DNA of 6,692 nt from Sphingomonadaceae bacterium (GCA_019239785.1 JAFAZM010000035.1:1-6692); one strand, 5' to 3'. Positions 1-5,448 are shown, counted from the first letter of the stretch. The notes: generated from the letters alone by a model not told the origin. Made by a program: numbers and translations.

Positions 1-144
1 GGCGGCGGCTTCAACTCGGTCTACCTGCGCGTCTGGGCGATCGCGCGGGCTCCGGGCCGCGACTCGCTTGACACCCTGCTCGACAGCCTGCCGATGGAGC
101 CCGAATTCGTCGACTATTTCCTCTCTGCCGGCACCGTCCGGTAG
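1..144 (+). CDS. C-terminal fragment of an unrecognised protein (5' end outside window)
   Basis: Frame 1 is open from the first base to a TAG at 142-144 and encodes 47 residues. The visible tail has a short hydrophobic stretch (VYLRVWAIARA), then a Leu/Asp-rich part (DSLDTLLDSL) and ends in YFLSAGTVR. I do not recognise the family, and no catalytic motif or membrane segment is evident. Codon use (GCG, CTG, GTC, GAC) fits the GC-rich host. The gene runs convergently into tgt: its last 31 bases overlap the 3' end of tgt on the opposite strand. The open frame could in principle be chance in such GC-rich DNA. I favour a real gene because the codon choice is consistent and the end position is plausible. 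Confidence 0.5.
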   Translation, partial: GGGFNSVYLRVWAIARAPGRDSLDTLLDSLPMEPEFVDYFLSAGTVR

Positions 145-1229
145 CGCGCGCGGAAGGAGTCCGCATAGGCCTGAAGCCGGCCTTCCGCGATCGCCTCCCG
201 CAGGCCCCGGACGAGCTGCTGGTAGAACCAGAGATTATGCTCGGTCATCAGCATCGCCCCCAATATCTCCCCTGAGCGGACGAGGTGGTGGAGATAGGCT
301 TTCGACCAGGTGGCGGTCGGCGAGTCCGGATCGAGCGGCGCGGGATCCTCGGCGAATTTCGCATTGCGGATATTGATCGGGCCATCCCAGGTGAAGGCCT
401 GGCCGGTGCGGCCGCTCCGCGTGGGCAGCACGCAATCGAACATGTCGATGCCGCGCTCGACGGCGCCGACGATGTCGTCCGGCTTGCCGACCCCCATCAG
501 GTAGCGCGGCGCGGCGTCGGGCAGCTGGCCTGGTGCGAAATCCAGGCAGGCGAACATCGCCGCCTGCCCCTCCCCCACCGCGAGGCCGCCGACCGCATAG
601 CCGTCGAAGCCGATCGCGACGAGCGCGTCGGCCGAGGCCTGGCGCAGCCCCTCGTCGAGCCCGCCCTGCTGGATCCCGAACAAGGCGCCGCTGCCGGCAA
701 AGGCGTCCCGCGAGCGGGCCGCCCAACGCATCGAGCGCGCCATCGCCGCCTCCTGCTTTTCCCGGCTCTCGGTCGTCTTCACCAATTGGTCGAAGGCCAT
801 CACGATGTCCGACCCGAGCAGCGCCTGGATCTCCATCGAACGTTCCGGGGTCAGCATGTGGCGGCTGCCGTCGAGATGGCTGGCGAAGGCGACCCCTTCC
901 TCGCTCACTTTGGCGAGCTCGGAGAGGCTCATCACCTGGTAGCCGCCGCTGTCGGTGAGGATCGGCCGCTCCCAGCCCATGAAGGCGTGCAGGCCGCCGA
1001 GCCGGGCGATCCGCTCGGCGCCGGGACGGAGCATCAGGTGATAGGTGTTGCCGAGGATGATGTCGGCGCCGGTCGCGCGAACGTCCGCCGGCTTCATCGC
1101 CTTCACCGTCGCCGCGGTGCCGACCGGCATGAAGGCGGGGGTGCGGATCTCGCCGCGCCGCATCCGGATCGTGCCGGCGCGGGCGCGACCGTCCCGCGCC
1201 GCGACGGTGAAGGCGAAGCGGCCGCTCAT
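114..1229 (-). CDS. tgt: tRNA-guanine(34) transglycosylase with an atypical, cysteine-less zinc site
   Basis: This cytoplasmic TIM-barrel enzyme exchanges guanine for preQ1 at the wobble position of GUN-anticodon tRNAs, the entry step of queuosine into tRNA. The protein has 371 residues, near the usual length. Visible family motifs are LTDSGGYQVMSLS (catalytic-type Asp93), MAFD (Asp147), GIQQGG (residues 185-190), YAVGGLAVGEG (211-221) and DMFDCVLPTRSGR with nucleophile-type Asp265. The C-terminal TEHN keeps the zinc-ligand His331. The three zinc cysteines expected between PLDPD (about 298-302) and WSKAYLHH (308-315) are absent. The spacer is SPTAT, about three residues shorter than Zymomonas Tgt as I remember it, and the only cysteines in the protein are at 228 and 266. 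The usual ECTPYPA-like loop after MAFD reads QLVKTTE. The ATG start overlaps the panE stop as ATGA, so translational coupling is likely. Identification is firm; normal activity is less certain. Confidence 0.95.
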   Translation of the reverse strand: MSGRFAFTVAARDGRARAGTIRMRRGEIRTPAFMPVGTAATVKAMKPADVRATGADIILGNTYHLMLRPGAERIARLGGLHAFMGWERPILTDSGGYQVMSLSELAKVSEEGVAFASHLDGSRHMLTPERSMEIQALLGSDIVMAFDQLVKTTESREKQEAAMARSMRWAARSRDAFAGSGALFGIQQGGLDEGLRQASADALVAIGFDGYAVGGLAVGEGQAAMFACLDFAPGQLPDAAPRYLMGVGKPDDIVGAVERGIDMFDCVLPTRSGRTGQAFTWDGPINIRNAKFAEDPAPLDPDSPTATWSKAYLHHLVRSGEILGAMLMTEHNLWFYQQLVRGLREAIAEGRLQAYADSFRARYRTVPAERK

Positions 1230-2101
1230 TGGATCGCGGTGAGGAGAGTGACGACGAGCCGGTTCATCGGCGTCGGGATGCCGTGCGTCTCGCCGAGGCG
1301 CACGATCACGCCGTGGCGCGCGTCGATCTCCATCGGCCGGCCGGCCATGCGATCGGCATGGAGCGAGTTGATCGAGTCCGGAGCGCTATTCTGGTAGCCG
1401 CGCACCACTGCGGCGGCGAGATCGTCGGCGAGCTTCGCCCCCTCCGCCCGGCCGATCGCGACGCATTCCTCGGCCAGCGCGACCATGAGCTCGGCGATTG
1501 CGGGATCGCGGGAGATGCCGTTCGGCTTGTCCACGATGCCGCAGACGCCGCCGGCGCAATTGACGGTGAGCTTGCGGAACAGGGCGGTGGTGAAGTCCCC
1601 GGTCGTGCGCACCGCGATTGGTGTATGCGCGAACAGGGCGACGAACGCCTCGCCGTCCGGGCCGGCCGGCAACAGGATATTGCCGTTCATCCGCTGCAGC
1701 ACCCGGCCCGGTGCCGAGCGCTCGGCGGAGATGTCGACCACCGCCGGCACGATCCGCTCCACGGGCACATAAGGCGCGAAGCGGGCGACATGCTCGACCC
1801 CGTTCTGCAGCACGGCGACGCGCGTATCCGGCCCGAGCAGATGCTCGAGCCATGTTGCCGCGCCAGCGACATCATAGGTCTTGGTGCAGACCAGCACCCA
1901 GTCGACGGGCTTGGCCGCGGCCGGATCGGTCAGCACCTCCGGTTGGGCGCTGATGCGCCCGTCCGGGGCATCGATCTCGAGCCGGTCGAGCGGCGTCCGT
2001 GCGCACAGGGTCAGCGCCAGCTCCGGCGACTGCGCCAGCCAGGCGGCGACCGTCGCGCCGATCGCGCCGGGGCCGATCAATGCGATCCGGGTTCGGGCCA
2101 T
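1226..2101 (-). CDS. panE: 2-dehydropantoate 2-reductase family protein
   Basis: Predicted cytoplasmic NADPH-dependent reductase that converts 2-dehydropantoate to pantoate in pantothenate/CoA synthesis. The 291 residues match the family length. The N-terminal Rossmann domain has the nucleotide loop GPGAIG (10-15), VLVCTKTYD with Lys74, and LQNG with Asn100. The C-terminal helical domain has FRKLTVN with the probable catalytic Lys177, then NSLHADRMAGRPMEID with Ser246 and Glu258, corresponding to Lys176, Ser244 and Glu256 of the E. coli enzyme as I recall it. The ATG start precedes the Rossmann strand directly. It lies 17 bases after the stop of the MarR-GNAT gene and overlaps tgt by four bases, so all three genes may share a transcript. 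No good Shine-Dalgarno precedes the start, which favours coupling. Family members outside the pantothenate pathway exist, so the exact substrate is an inference. Confidence 0.85.
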   Translation of the reverse strand: MARTRIALIGPGAIGATVAAWLAQSPELALTLCARTPLDRLEIDAPDGRISAQPEVLTDPAAAKPVDWVLVCTKTYDVAGAATWLEHLLGPDTRVAVLQNGVEHVARFAPYVPVERIVPAVVDISAERSAPGRVLQRMNGNILLPAGPDGEAFVALFAHTPIAVRTTGDFTTALFRKLTVNCAGGVCGIVDKPNGISRDPAIAELMVALAEECVAIGRAEGAKLADDLAAAVVRGYQNSAPDSINSLHADRMAGRPMEIDARHGVIVRLGETHGIPTPMNRLVVTLLTAIQ

Positions 2102-2105
2102 GGCC

Positions 2106-2118
2106 CGCGCTTAGCGCG
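2106..2118. repeat. Short perfect palindrome between the MarR-GNAT gene and panE
   Basis: CGCGCT and AGCGCG flank a single T, giving a 13-base palindrome that nearly fills the 17-base gap between the two genes. It lacks a T-run, so it is not a convincing terminator. It could pause translation or transcription between the genes, or be a chance product of GC-rich DNA. Confidence 0.3.
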
Positions 2119-3024
2119 TCACTCGCGCAGGGCAAGCTCCCAGGTCTCGCCCTGCTCGGCCTTGCCGAAGCCGTGATGGACCTCGGTCGAGACGATCCGG
2201 AAGCCGGCTGCCTCGTAGATGCGCCGCGCCGGGACGAGCACCGTGTGCGTCCAGAGCCGGATCCGCTCATAGCCGGCCTCGCGGGCGAAGCGGACGCACT
2301 CGGCGACGAGCGCCTTGCCGATGCCGAGCCCGCGCGCCCAGGGCTCGACATGGAGCAGGCGGAGCTGGCCGACATCGTCGCCGGCGTCGACGAGCATCAC
2401 CGCGCCGGCCATCGCACCCGCCTTCTCGGCAACCCAGCATTGCTCGCGGCCGGGCTTGAAGCCGCGCAGGAAGGCGGTGGTGATCTCGCCCTGGAGGATC
2501 TCCATCGGGCGCTTCCAGCCATAGGGCTCGTAGAGGATGGACTGGCGCGACGCGATCAAAGCGAGGTCGCCGGTGCGGAAGGTGCGGATGTGCCAGGGTG
2601 CGCTGCCGCCGCCGAGCAGGGTGCGGGCGGCCCCCAGCGCTTCGACCAGAGCAGCGCGGTCGCTCGCGCCGAGCGTCTCGATCGCGCCGCCGACCTGCGC
2701 GCGGGTGCGGGCGTCGAGCGCGTCGAACACCCGGCGGCCCTCTTCGGTGAGGCTGATCGGCCGCCGCCGCGCGTCGGCGCCGCGGCTGCGCAGGATCCAG
2801 CCTTCGGCCTGGAAACGGCGCAGGATGCGGCTGACATAGCCAGCGTCGAGCCCGAGCTCCGCCTGCAGCTCCGCCGCCAGCGGCGCCTCCCGATTGGCGA
2901 TCTCGTAGAGGATGCGCGCCTCGGCCAGCGAGAGGTTGCTGCCCAGATAATGCGCGTCGAGCGCGCCGACGAAGCGGGTGTAGAAGCGCGCGAAGGCGCG
3001 CACGGCGGTGACGGCATCGTCCAT
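2119..3024 (-). CDS. MarR-type winged-helix regulator fused to GNAT N-acetyltransferase
   Basis: Two-domain protein of 301 residues from the ATG at 3024. A GTG at 3030 would add two residues. Residues about 1-140 form a MarR-like winged helix: a helical dimerisation segment (AVRAFARFYTRFVGAL), then LSLAEARILYEI, recognition helix region GLDAGYVSRILRRFQAEGW, and a basic wing ending RRRPISLTEEGRRVF. Residues about 145-301 are a GNAT domain with motif A LRLLHVEPWARGLGIGKAL, carrying the acetyl-CoA loop RGLGIG, and the C-terminal ARRIYEAAGFRIV signature. Fusions of this layout are a known bacterial family. They are presumed to link small-molecule or protein acetylation to gene control, but the ligand and substrate are unknown here. 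There is no Shine-Dalgarno before either start. A promoter-like pair of boxes places the transcript start close to the ATG, so it may be leaderless. It probably heads the panE-tgt cluster and may regulate itself or the divergent DUF427 gene. Confidence 0.88.
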   Translation of the reverse strand: MDDAVTAVRAFARFYTRFVGALDAHYLGSNLSLAEARILYEIANREAPLAAELQAELGLDAGYVSRILRRFQAEGWILRSRGADARRRPISLTEEGRRVFDALDARTRAQVGGAIETLGASDRAALVEALGAARTLLGGGSAPWHIRTFRTGDLALIASRQSILYEPYGWKRPMEILQGEITTAFLRGFKPGREQCWVAEKAGAMAGAVMLVDAGDDVGQLRLLHVEPWARGLGIGKALVAECVRFAREAGYERIRLWTHTVLVPARRIYEAAGFRIVSTEVHHGFGKAEQGETWELALRE

Positions 3025-3030
3025 CCGCAC

Positions 3031-3059
3031 ATTGGGCGCCGATTAGTTGCCAGAGTCAA
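3031..3059 (-). promoter_or_regulatory. Possible promoter for the MarR-GNAT-panE-tgt cluster
   Basis: Read on the minus strand, TTGACT (3059-3054) resembles a -35 box. After a 17-base spacer comes CCCAAT (3036-3031), which matches only three of the six -10 consensus bases. Transcription from this pair would start near 3024, at the ATG proposed for the MarR-GNAT gene. The -35 box is good and the -10 box weak, so this is tentative. Confidence 0.3.
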
Positions 3060-3092
3060 GTATTTTCACGCCGCTGCCACCCCCTGGCCAGG

Positions 3093-3197
3093 CCCGCGAA
3101 AGCGGGAATCCCGCTGTACCTTCTTGGCACCCGCCGCGTCTTGGCGCGCAAAGGAAGAAGGACAAGAAGCGGGACTCCCGCTTCCGCGGGAGTGACG
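3093..3197. repeat. REP/BIME-like inverted pair of palindromes
   Basis: Two 23-base copies face each other at 3093-3115 and 3168-3190 and match in inverted orientation at about 21 of 23 positions. Each copy is itself palindromic. The left one can pair CCCGC with GCGGG around GAAA. The right one has a perfect eight-base stem, ACTCCCGC (3174-3181) with GCGGGAGT (3186-3193), around TTCC. Within each copy the central GCGGGA and TCCCGC can pair instead, so alternative hairpins compete. The 52 bases between are purine-rich near the right copy and contain a shared CCTTCTT-type arm. This resembles the REP-type palindromes scattered between genes in many sphingomonads. It fills the divergent gap between the MarR-GNAT and DUF427 genes. 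Genome copy number cannot be judged from this window. Confidence 0.75.
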
Positions 3198-3211
3198 ATA
3201 AAGGTCGAAGC

Positions 3212-3218
3212 GAGAGGA
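3212..3218 (+). promoter_or_regulatory. Ribosome binding site of the DUF427 gene
   Basis: GAGAGGA lies five bases before the ATG at 3224. This clear Shine-Dalgarno selects that start over any upstream in-frame codon in the REP-like region. Confidence 0.7.
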
Positions 3219-3223
3219 CTGCC

Positions 3224-3505
3224 ATGGTCAAAGCCAGCTGGAACGGCGCCACGATCGCCGAGAGCAACGACACCGTCATCGTCGAGGGCAATCATTATTT
3301 CCCGCGCGACTCGGTCGACGCTTCGGTGCTCCGCGACAGCGCCACCACGACGATCTGCCCGTGGAAAGGCACGGCCCATTATCACACGCTCGCGGTCGAT
3401 GGCGCCGAGAACAAGGACGCCGCCTGGTTTTATCCCGAGCCCAAGCCGGCCGCCGCCGAGATCAGGGACCGCATCGCTTTTTGGAAGGGCGTCGAGGTCG
3501 GCTGA
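3224..3505 (+). CDS. DUF427 domain protein
   Basis: Small soluble protein of 93 residues consisting essentially of one DUF427 domain. The family hallmark CPWKGTAHYH (45-54) is present, preceded by a beta-rich N-terminus (ASWNGATIAESNDTVIVEGNHYFP) and followed by AAWFYPEPKPAAAEIRDRIAFWKG. DUF427 is widespread in bacteria and I know of no firmly established biochemical function. The conserved Cys, Trp and His residues could form a binding pocket, but that is inference. A good Shine-Dalgarno supports the ATG. Codon use is GC-rich and host-like, unlike the next gene downstream. It is transcribed divergently from the MarR-GNAT gene, with the REP-like pair between them. There is no signal peptide or membrane segment. 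Confidence 0.88.
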   Translation: MVKASWNGATIAESNDTVIVEGNHYFPRDSVDASVLRDSATTTICPWKGTAHYHTLAVDGAENKDAAWFYPEPKPAAAEIRDRIAFWKGVEVG

Positions 3506-3527
3506 TCTGCGGCATGTTCCCGGCGGG

Positions 3528-3556
3528 TGCAAAATGTAGTCGTTTACAATACATGT
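3528..3556 (+). promoter_or_regulatory. AT-rich promoter/operator candidate upstream of the CHC2-RHH gene
   Basis: This is an unusually AT-rich patch for the window. It contains TACAAT (3545-3550), a good -10 candidate, and short half-sites TGTA (3535-3538), TACA (3545-3548) and TACA (3550-3553), with ACATGT at 3551-3556. The TGTA/TACA arrangement is the kind of interrupted symmetry that dimeric repressors bind. The downstream gene encodes a ribbon-helix-helix domain that could be one. No convincing -35 box is visible at the right spacing. Confidence 0.3.
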
Positions 3557-3578
3557 GATCGGTGATAGGGCGGACCTT

Positions 3579-4472
3579 ATGGTTGCCACCGGTTCTGCGA
3601 TGACGCTTTCCCCTGGCTTTCTCGACGAGCTTCGCGCGCGCACTTCTTTGTCGACGCTGATCGGACGGAGTGTTCCGCTGCGGAAAGCTGGTCGCGAGTT
3701 CAAGGGGTGCTGCCCGTTCCATAAGGAGACGTCGCCCAGCTTCATCGTCAACGACGAGAAGGGCTTTTATCATTGCTTCGGCTGCGGCGCTCACGGCGAT
3801 GCGATCCGGTTTCTAACCGAGACTCGGGGGCTAAGCTTCATGGATGCCGTCAGGGAGCTTGCTGATCAGGCCGGAATGAGGATCCCGAATGCGGAGCCTG
3901 AAAAACACACCGCGAGGCCGCAAATAGCCGGGGAGTCCCTGCTTCTCGGGAAAAAAGGCGGCGCAAAGCTGAATCGCTCAGAAACGGTGACGGTCCGTCT
4001 CGATCCCAAGCTAAATTACCTTTGTGAGCTCGCGGCGCGGGCACAGCGGCGTACCAAGAGCAGTTTTATCGAGTGGGCTGTAGCCGATGCACTTCGATCA
4101 GTCTCCTTGCCGGAAGTGGTGGAAACCGAGGATTTCGGTAGCGAGCGGGAGGTCAGCATCCAAGAAAAAGCATCACAGCTTTGGCATGTTGATGAGTCTG
4201 ATCGGGTTGCCGCGCTCGCTCTGACAGCTCCGGCGTTACTGACCCACGAAGAACAGCTGATCTGGCGCCTGATCCGCGAAAACGGATATCTGTGGCGGGG
4301 TCGCTACGACAAGCAGGGCGAATGGTCGTGGACAATAGGTGAAGGCAACCTCGTTAAGGAGCGCCTCCGCGAAAATTGGGACATTTTCAAGGAAGTCGCT
4401 CTTGGCGAGCGCCCGAAGGAGGACCTACCCGGCTGGAGCAAATCGCTCCTCGATGACGATGTGCCATTCTAG
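3579..4472 (+). CDS. Chimeric protein: DnaG-type CHC2 zinc ribbon + ribbon-helix-helix + unknown C-terminus
   Basis: The protein has 297 residues from ATG 3579, which has AGGG eight bases upstream. ATG 3600 is where sphingomonad DnaG proteins typically begin (MTLSPGFLDELRARTS), and GTG 3555 is a third option. Residues about 8-105 closely resemble the primase zinc-binding domain: FKGCCPFHKETSPSF and GFYHCFGCGAHGDAIR give the CHC2 set Cys45, His48, Cys66 and Cys69. The Toprim catalytic core and helicase-binding domain of a full primase are absent, so it should not make primers. Residues about 133-175 (SETVTVRLDPKLNYL ... RTKSSFIEWAVADAL) look like a ribbon-helix-helix DNA-binding unit. Residues about 203-290 form a Trp-rich segment (LTHEEQLIWRLIRENGYLWRG) that I do not recognise, and the end is acidic (LLDDDVPF). 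Composition is clearly below its neighbours (32 of 60 GC in 3961-4020), with codons rare here such as CTA, ATA and TTA, suggesting acquisition. Likely a DNA-binding accessory protein; role unknown. Confidence 0.8.
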   Translation: MVATGSAMTLSPGFLDELRARTSLSTLIGRSVPLRKAGREFKGCCPFHKETSPSFIVNDEKGFYHCFGCGAHGDAIRFLTETRGLSFMDAVRELADQAGMRIPNAEPEKHTARPQIAGESLLLGKKGGAKLNRSETVTVRLDPKLNYLCELAARAQRRTKSSFIEWAVADALRSVSLPEVVETEDFGSEREVSIQEKASQLWHVDESDRVAALALTAPALLTHEEQLIWRLIRENGYLWRGRYDKQGEWSWTIGEGNLVKERLRENWDIFKEVALGERPKEDLPGWSKSLLDDDVPF

Positions 4473-4479
4473 ACGGCAC

Positions 4480-4629
4480 ATGATCAGCGAGCCCGCCCAG
4501 ATAATTATCGCGGTAGCGATCCTCATGCTCTCCCTGAAGGGGATCATCTGGGCTCTCCGGTGCCCAAAAGACAGCCCCAACTACAAACTGCCTCCGTTGA
4601 GACTGATTTGGTGGAAAGAAGGGGACTAG
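4480..4629 (+). CDS. Small putative single-pass membrane protein, 49 residues
   Basis: ATG 4480 opens seven bases after the stop of the CHC2-RHH gene and ends with TAG at 4627-4629. Residues about 6-26 (AQIIIAVAILMLSLKGIIWAL) form a hydrophobic segment long enough for one membrane helix. It is followed by a short polar, basic tail with CPKDSPNYK and ending LIWWKEGD. The Shine-Dalgarno is weak, so expression may depend on coupling to the gene before it. It shares the lower GC of that gene (AAA, AAC and CTC codons, several A-rich runs). I do not recognise a family. The arrangement suggests a two-gene unit with the chimeric protein, but an ORF of this size in this composition could be accidental. 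Confidence 0.45.
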   Translation: MISEPAQIIIAVAILMLSLKGIIWALRCPKDSPNYKLPPLRLIWWKEGD

Positions 4630-4686
4630 TAGCAGACGACTCCCCGATCACGATAGCGCTGCTCCACGGCGCGGGATCAATGCAGA

Positions 4687-4710
4687 CCTCCGCAGGTTAG
4701 TACCCGGAGG
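4687..4710 (+). promoter_or_regulatory. Hairpin that would sequester the Shine-Dalgarno of the MBL-like gene
   Basis: CCTCCG (4687-4692) pairs perfectly with CGGAGG (4705-4710). Inside, GGT (4695-4697) pairs with ACC (4702-4704) around a TAGT loop, leaving only CA (4693-4694) bulged: nine pairs in all. The right arm contains the GGAGG ribosome binding site, which ends nine bases before the ATG at 4720. If it forms in mRNA it would hide that site and lower translation until opened. No upstream alternative pairing or ligand-type riboswitch motif is recognised. Confidence 0.4.
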
Positions 4711-4719
4711 GAGTCGAGG

Positions 4720-5448
4720 ATGCCCACAATCCTGGAACAATGGGAGGTGCTGCCGCACGGCCCCTTGGTCGAGGTCGACGACGGCATCCTGACCGTCGCC
4801 GGCGAGATCGCGATGCCGCTCGGCCGCTTCCCACGGCGGATGACGGTGGTCGCGCTGACCGGCGGGCGCACCGCGATCTACAGCGCCATCGCTCTCGACG
4901 AGCCGGAGATGGCGCGGATCGAGAAGCTTGGGCGGCCGGCGATCCTGATCGTGCCCGGCGACGCGCACCGGATGGACGCGCCGATCTGGAAGCAGCGTTA
5001 TCCCGAGCTGCGCGTCGTCGCGCCGCCCGGCGCGCGCGAGCGCGTCGCGGAGGTGGTTCCCGTCGATGCGACGACCTCCGACATATTGGACGATCGCGCG
5101 GTCGACTGGACGATCGTGCCAGGCACCGGCGGCCATGAAGGGGCGCTGACCGTCCGCCGCCCGAGCGGCGTCACCATCGTCTGCAACGATTTGATCGCCA
5201 ATGTCGCCCATCCGAAAGGGATCGGCGTCAGGATCATGGGCCGGCTGATGGGCTTTGGACTCTCCGAGCCGCAGGTGCCGCGGACGAGCAGGCACATGTT
5301 CGTGGACGATCCCGAGGCGCTCGCCGGCCAGTTCCGCGCCTGGGCGGCGGAGCCGGCGCTTGCCCGCGTCATCGTCTCGCACGGCGACGTGATCGAGGAG
5401 AAACCGCGCGAGGTGCTGCTGGCGCTCGCCGCCAGCCTCGACGGCTAG
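4720..5448 (+). CDS. Hypothetical protein, degenerate metallo-beta-lactamase-fold / DUF4336-like
   Basis: Protein of 242 residues with a strong Shine-Dalgarno (GGAGGGAG from 4706) before ATG 4720. The order of segments recalls DUF4336-type proteins and the MBL fold: a leading strand pair (LVEVDDGILTVAG), MTVVALTGGRTAIYSAIAL, then ILIVPGDAHRMDAPIWKQRYPELRVVAPP at 75-103, VDWTIVPGTGGHEGALTVRRPSGVTIVCNDLIAN at 128-161, and ARVIVSHGDVI near 215-225. The canonical HxHxDH metal motif is missing. His83, His139, Asp157 and His221 sit where ligands might be, so the site may be changed or lost. The last part of these proteins usually ends with a similar SHG/AHG segment. There is no signal peptide. It is GC-rich and host-like, unlike the two genes upstream. 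It converges on queA, and both stop codons lie inside one CTAG. Function is unassigned and the family call comes from pattern only. Confidence 0.7.
   Translation: MPTILEQWEVLPHGPLVEVDDGILTVAGEIAMPLGRFPRRMTVVALTGGRTAIYSAIALDEPEMARIEKLGRPAILIVPGDAHRMDAPIWKQRYPELRVVAPPGARERVAEVVPVDATTSDILDDRAVDWTIVPGTGGHEGALTVRRPSGVTIVCNDLIANVAHPKGIGVRIMGRLMGFGLSEPQVPRTSRHMFVDDPEALAGQFRAWAAEPALARVIVSHGDVIEEKPREVLLALAASLDG

Noticed and set aside
285..1397. Long plus-strand open frame opposite tgt (and the start codon side of panE)
   Set aside because: It is antisense to a gene with clear family motifs. Its Arg/Ala/Gly/His-rich product has no recognisable domain, as expected when GC-rich third positions remove stops from the opposite strand.
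1999..3195. 398-codon plus-strand open frame opposite panE and the MarR-GNAT gene, running into the REP-like region
   Set aside because: It is antisense to two well-supported genes and reads through an intergenic repeat. Its composition is typical of a GC-rich shadow frame.
3056..3751. Minus-strand open frame across the REP-like region, DUF427 and the CHC2 gene
   Set aside because: It covers two supported plus-strand genes and repeat sequence, and shows no family motif.
3579..4472. Truncated dnaG pseudogene
   Set aside because: The frame continues for about 190 codons beyond the primase-like part with a coherent RHH-like domain and a defined end, so it reads as a fusion and not a broken gene.
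4631..4663. AGCAG/CTGCT stem after the small peptide gene as a terminator
   Set aside because: Only five pairs, a long loop and no T-run.
4648..5382. 244-codon minus-strand open frame opposite the MBL-like gene
   Set aside because: The plus-strand frame has the strong Shine-Dalgarno and fold-like motifs; the minus frame is a His/Arg/Asp-rich shadow.
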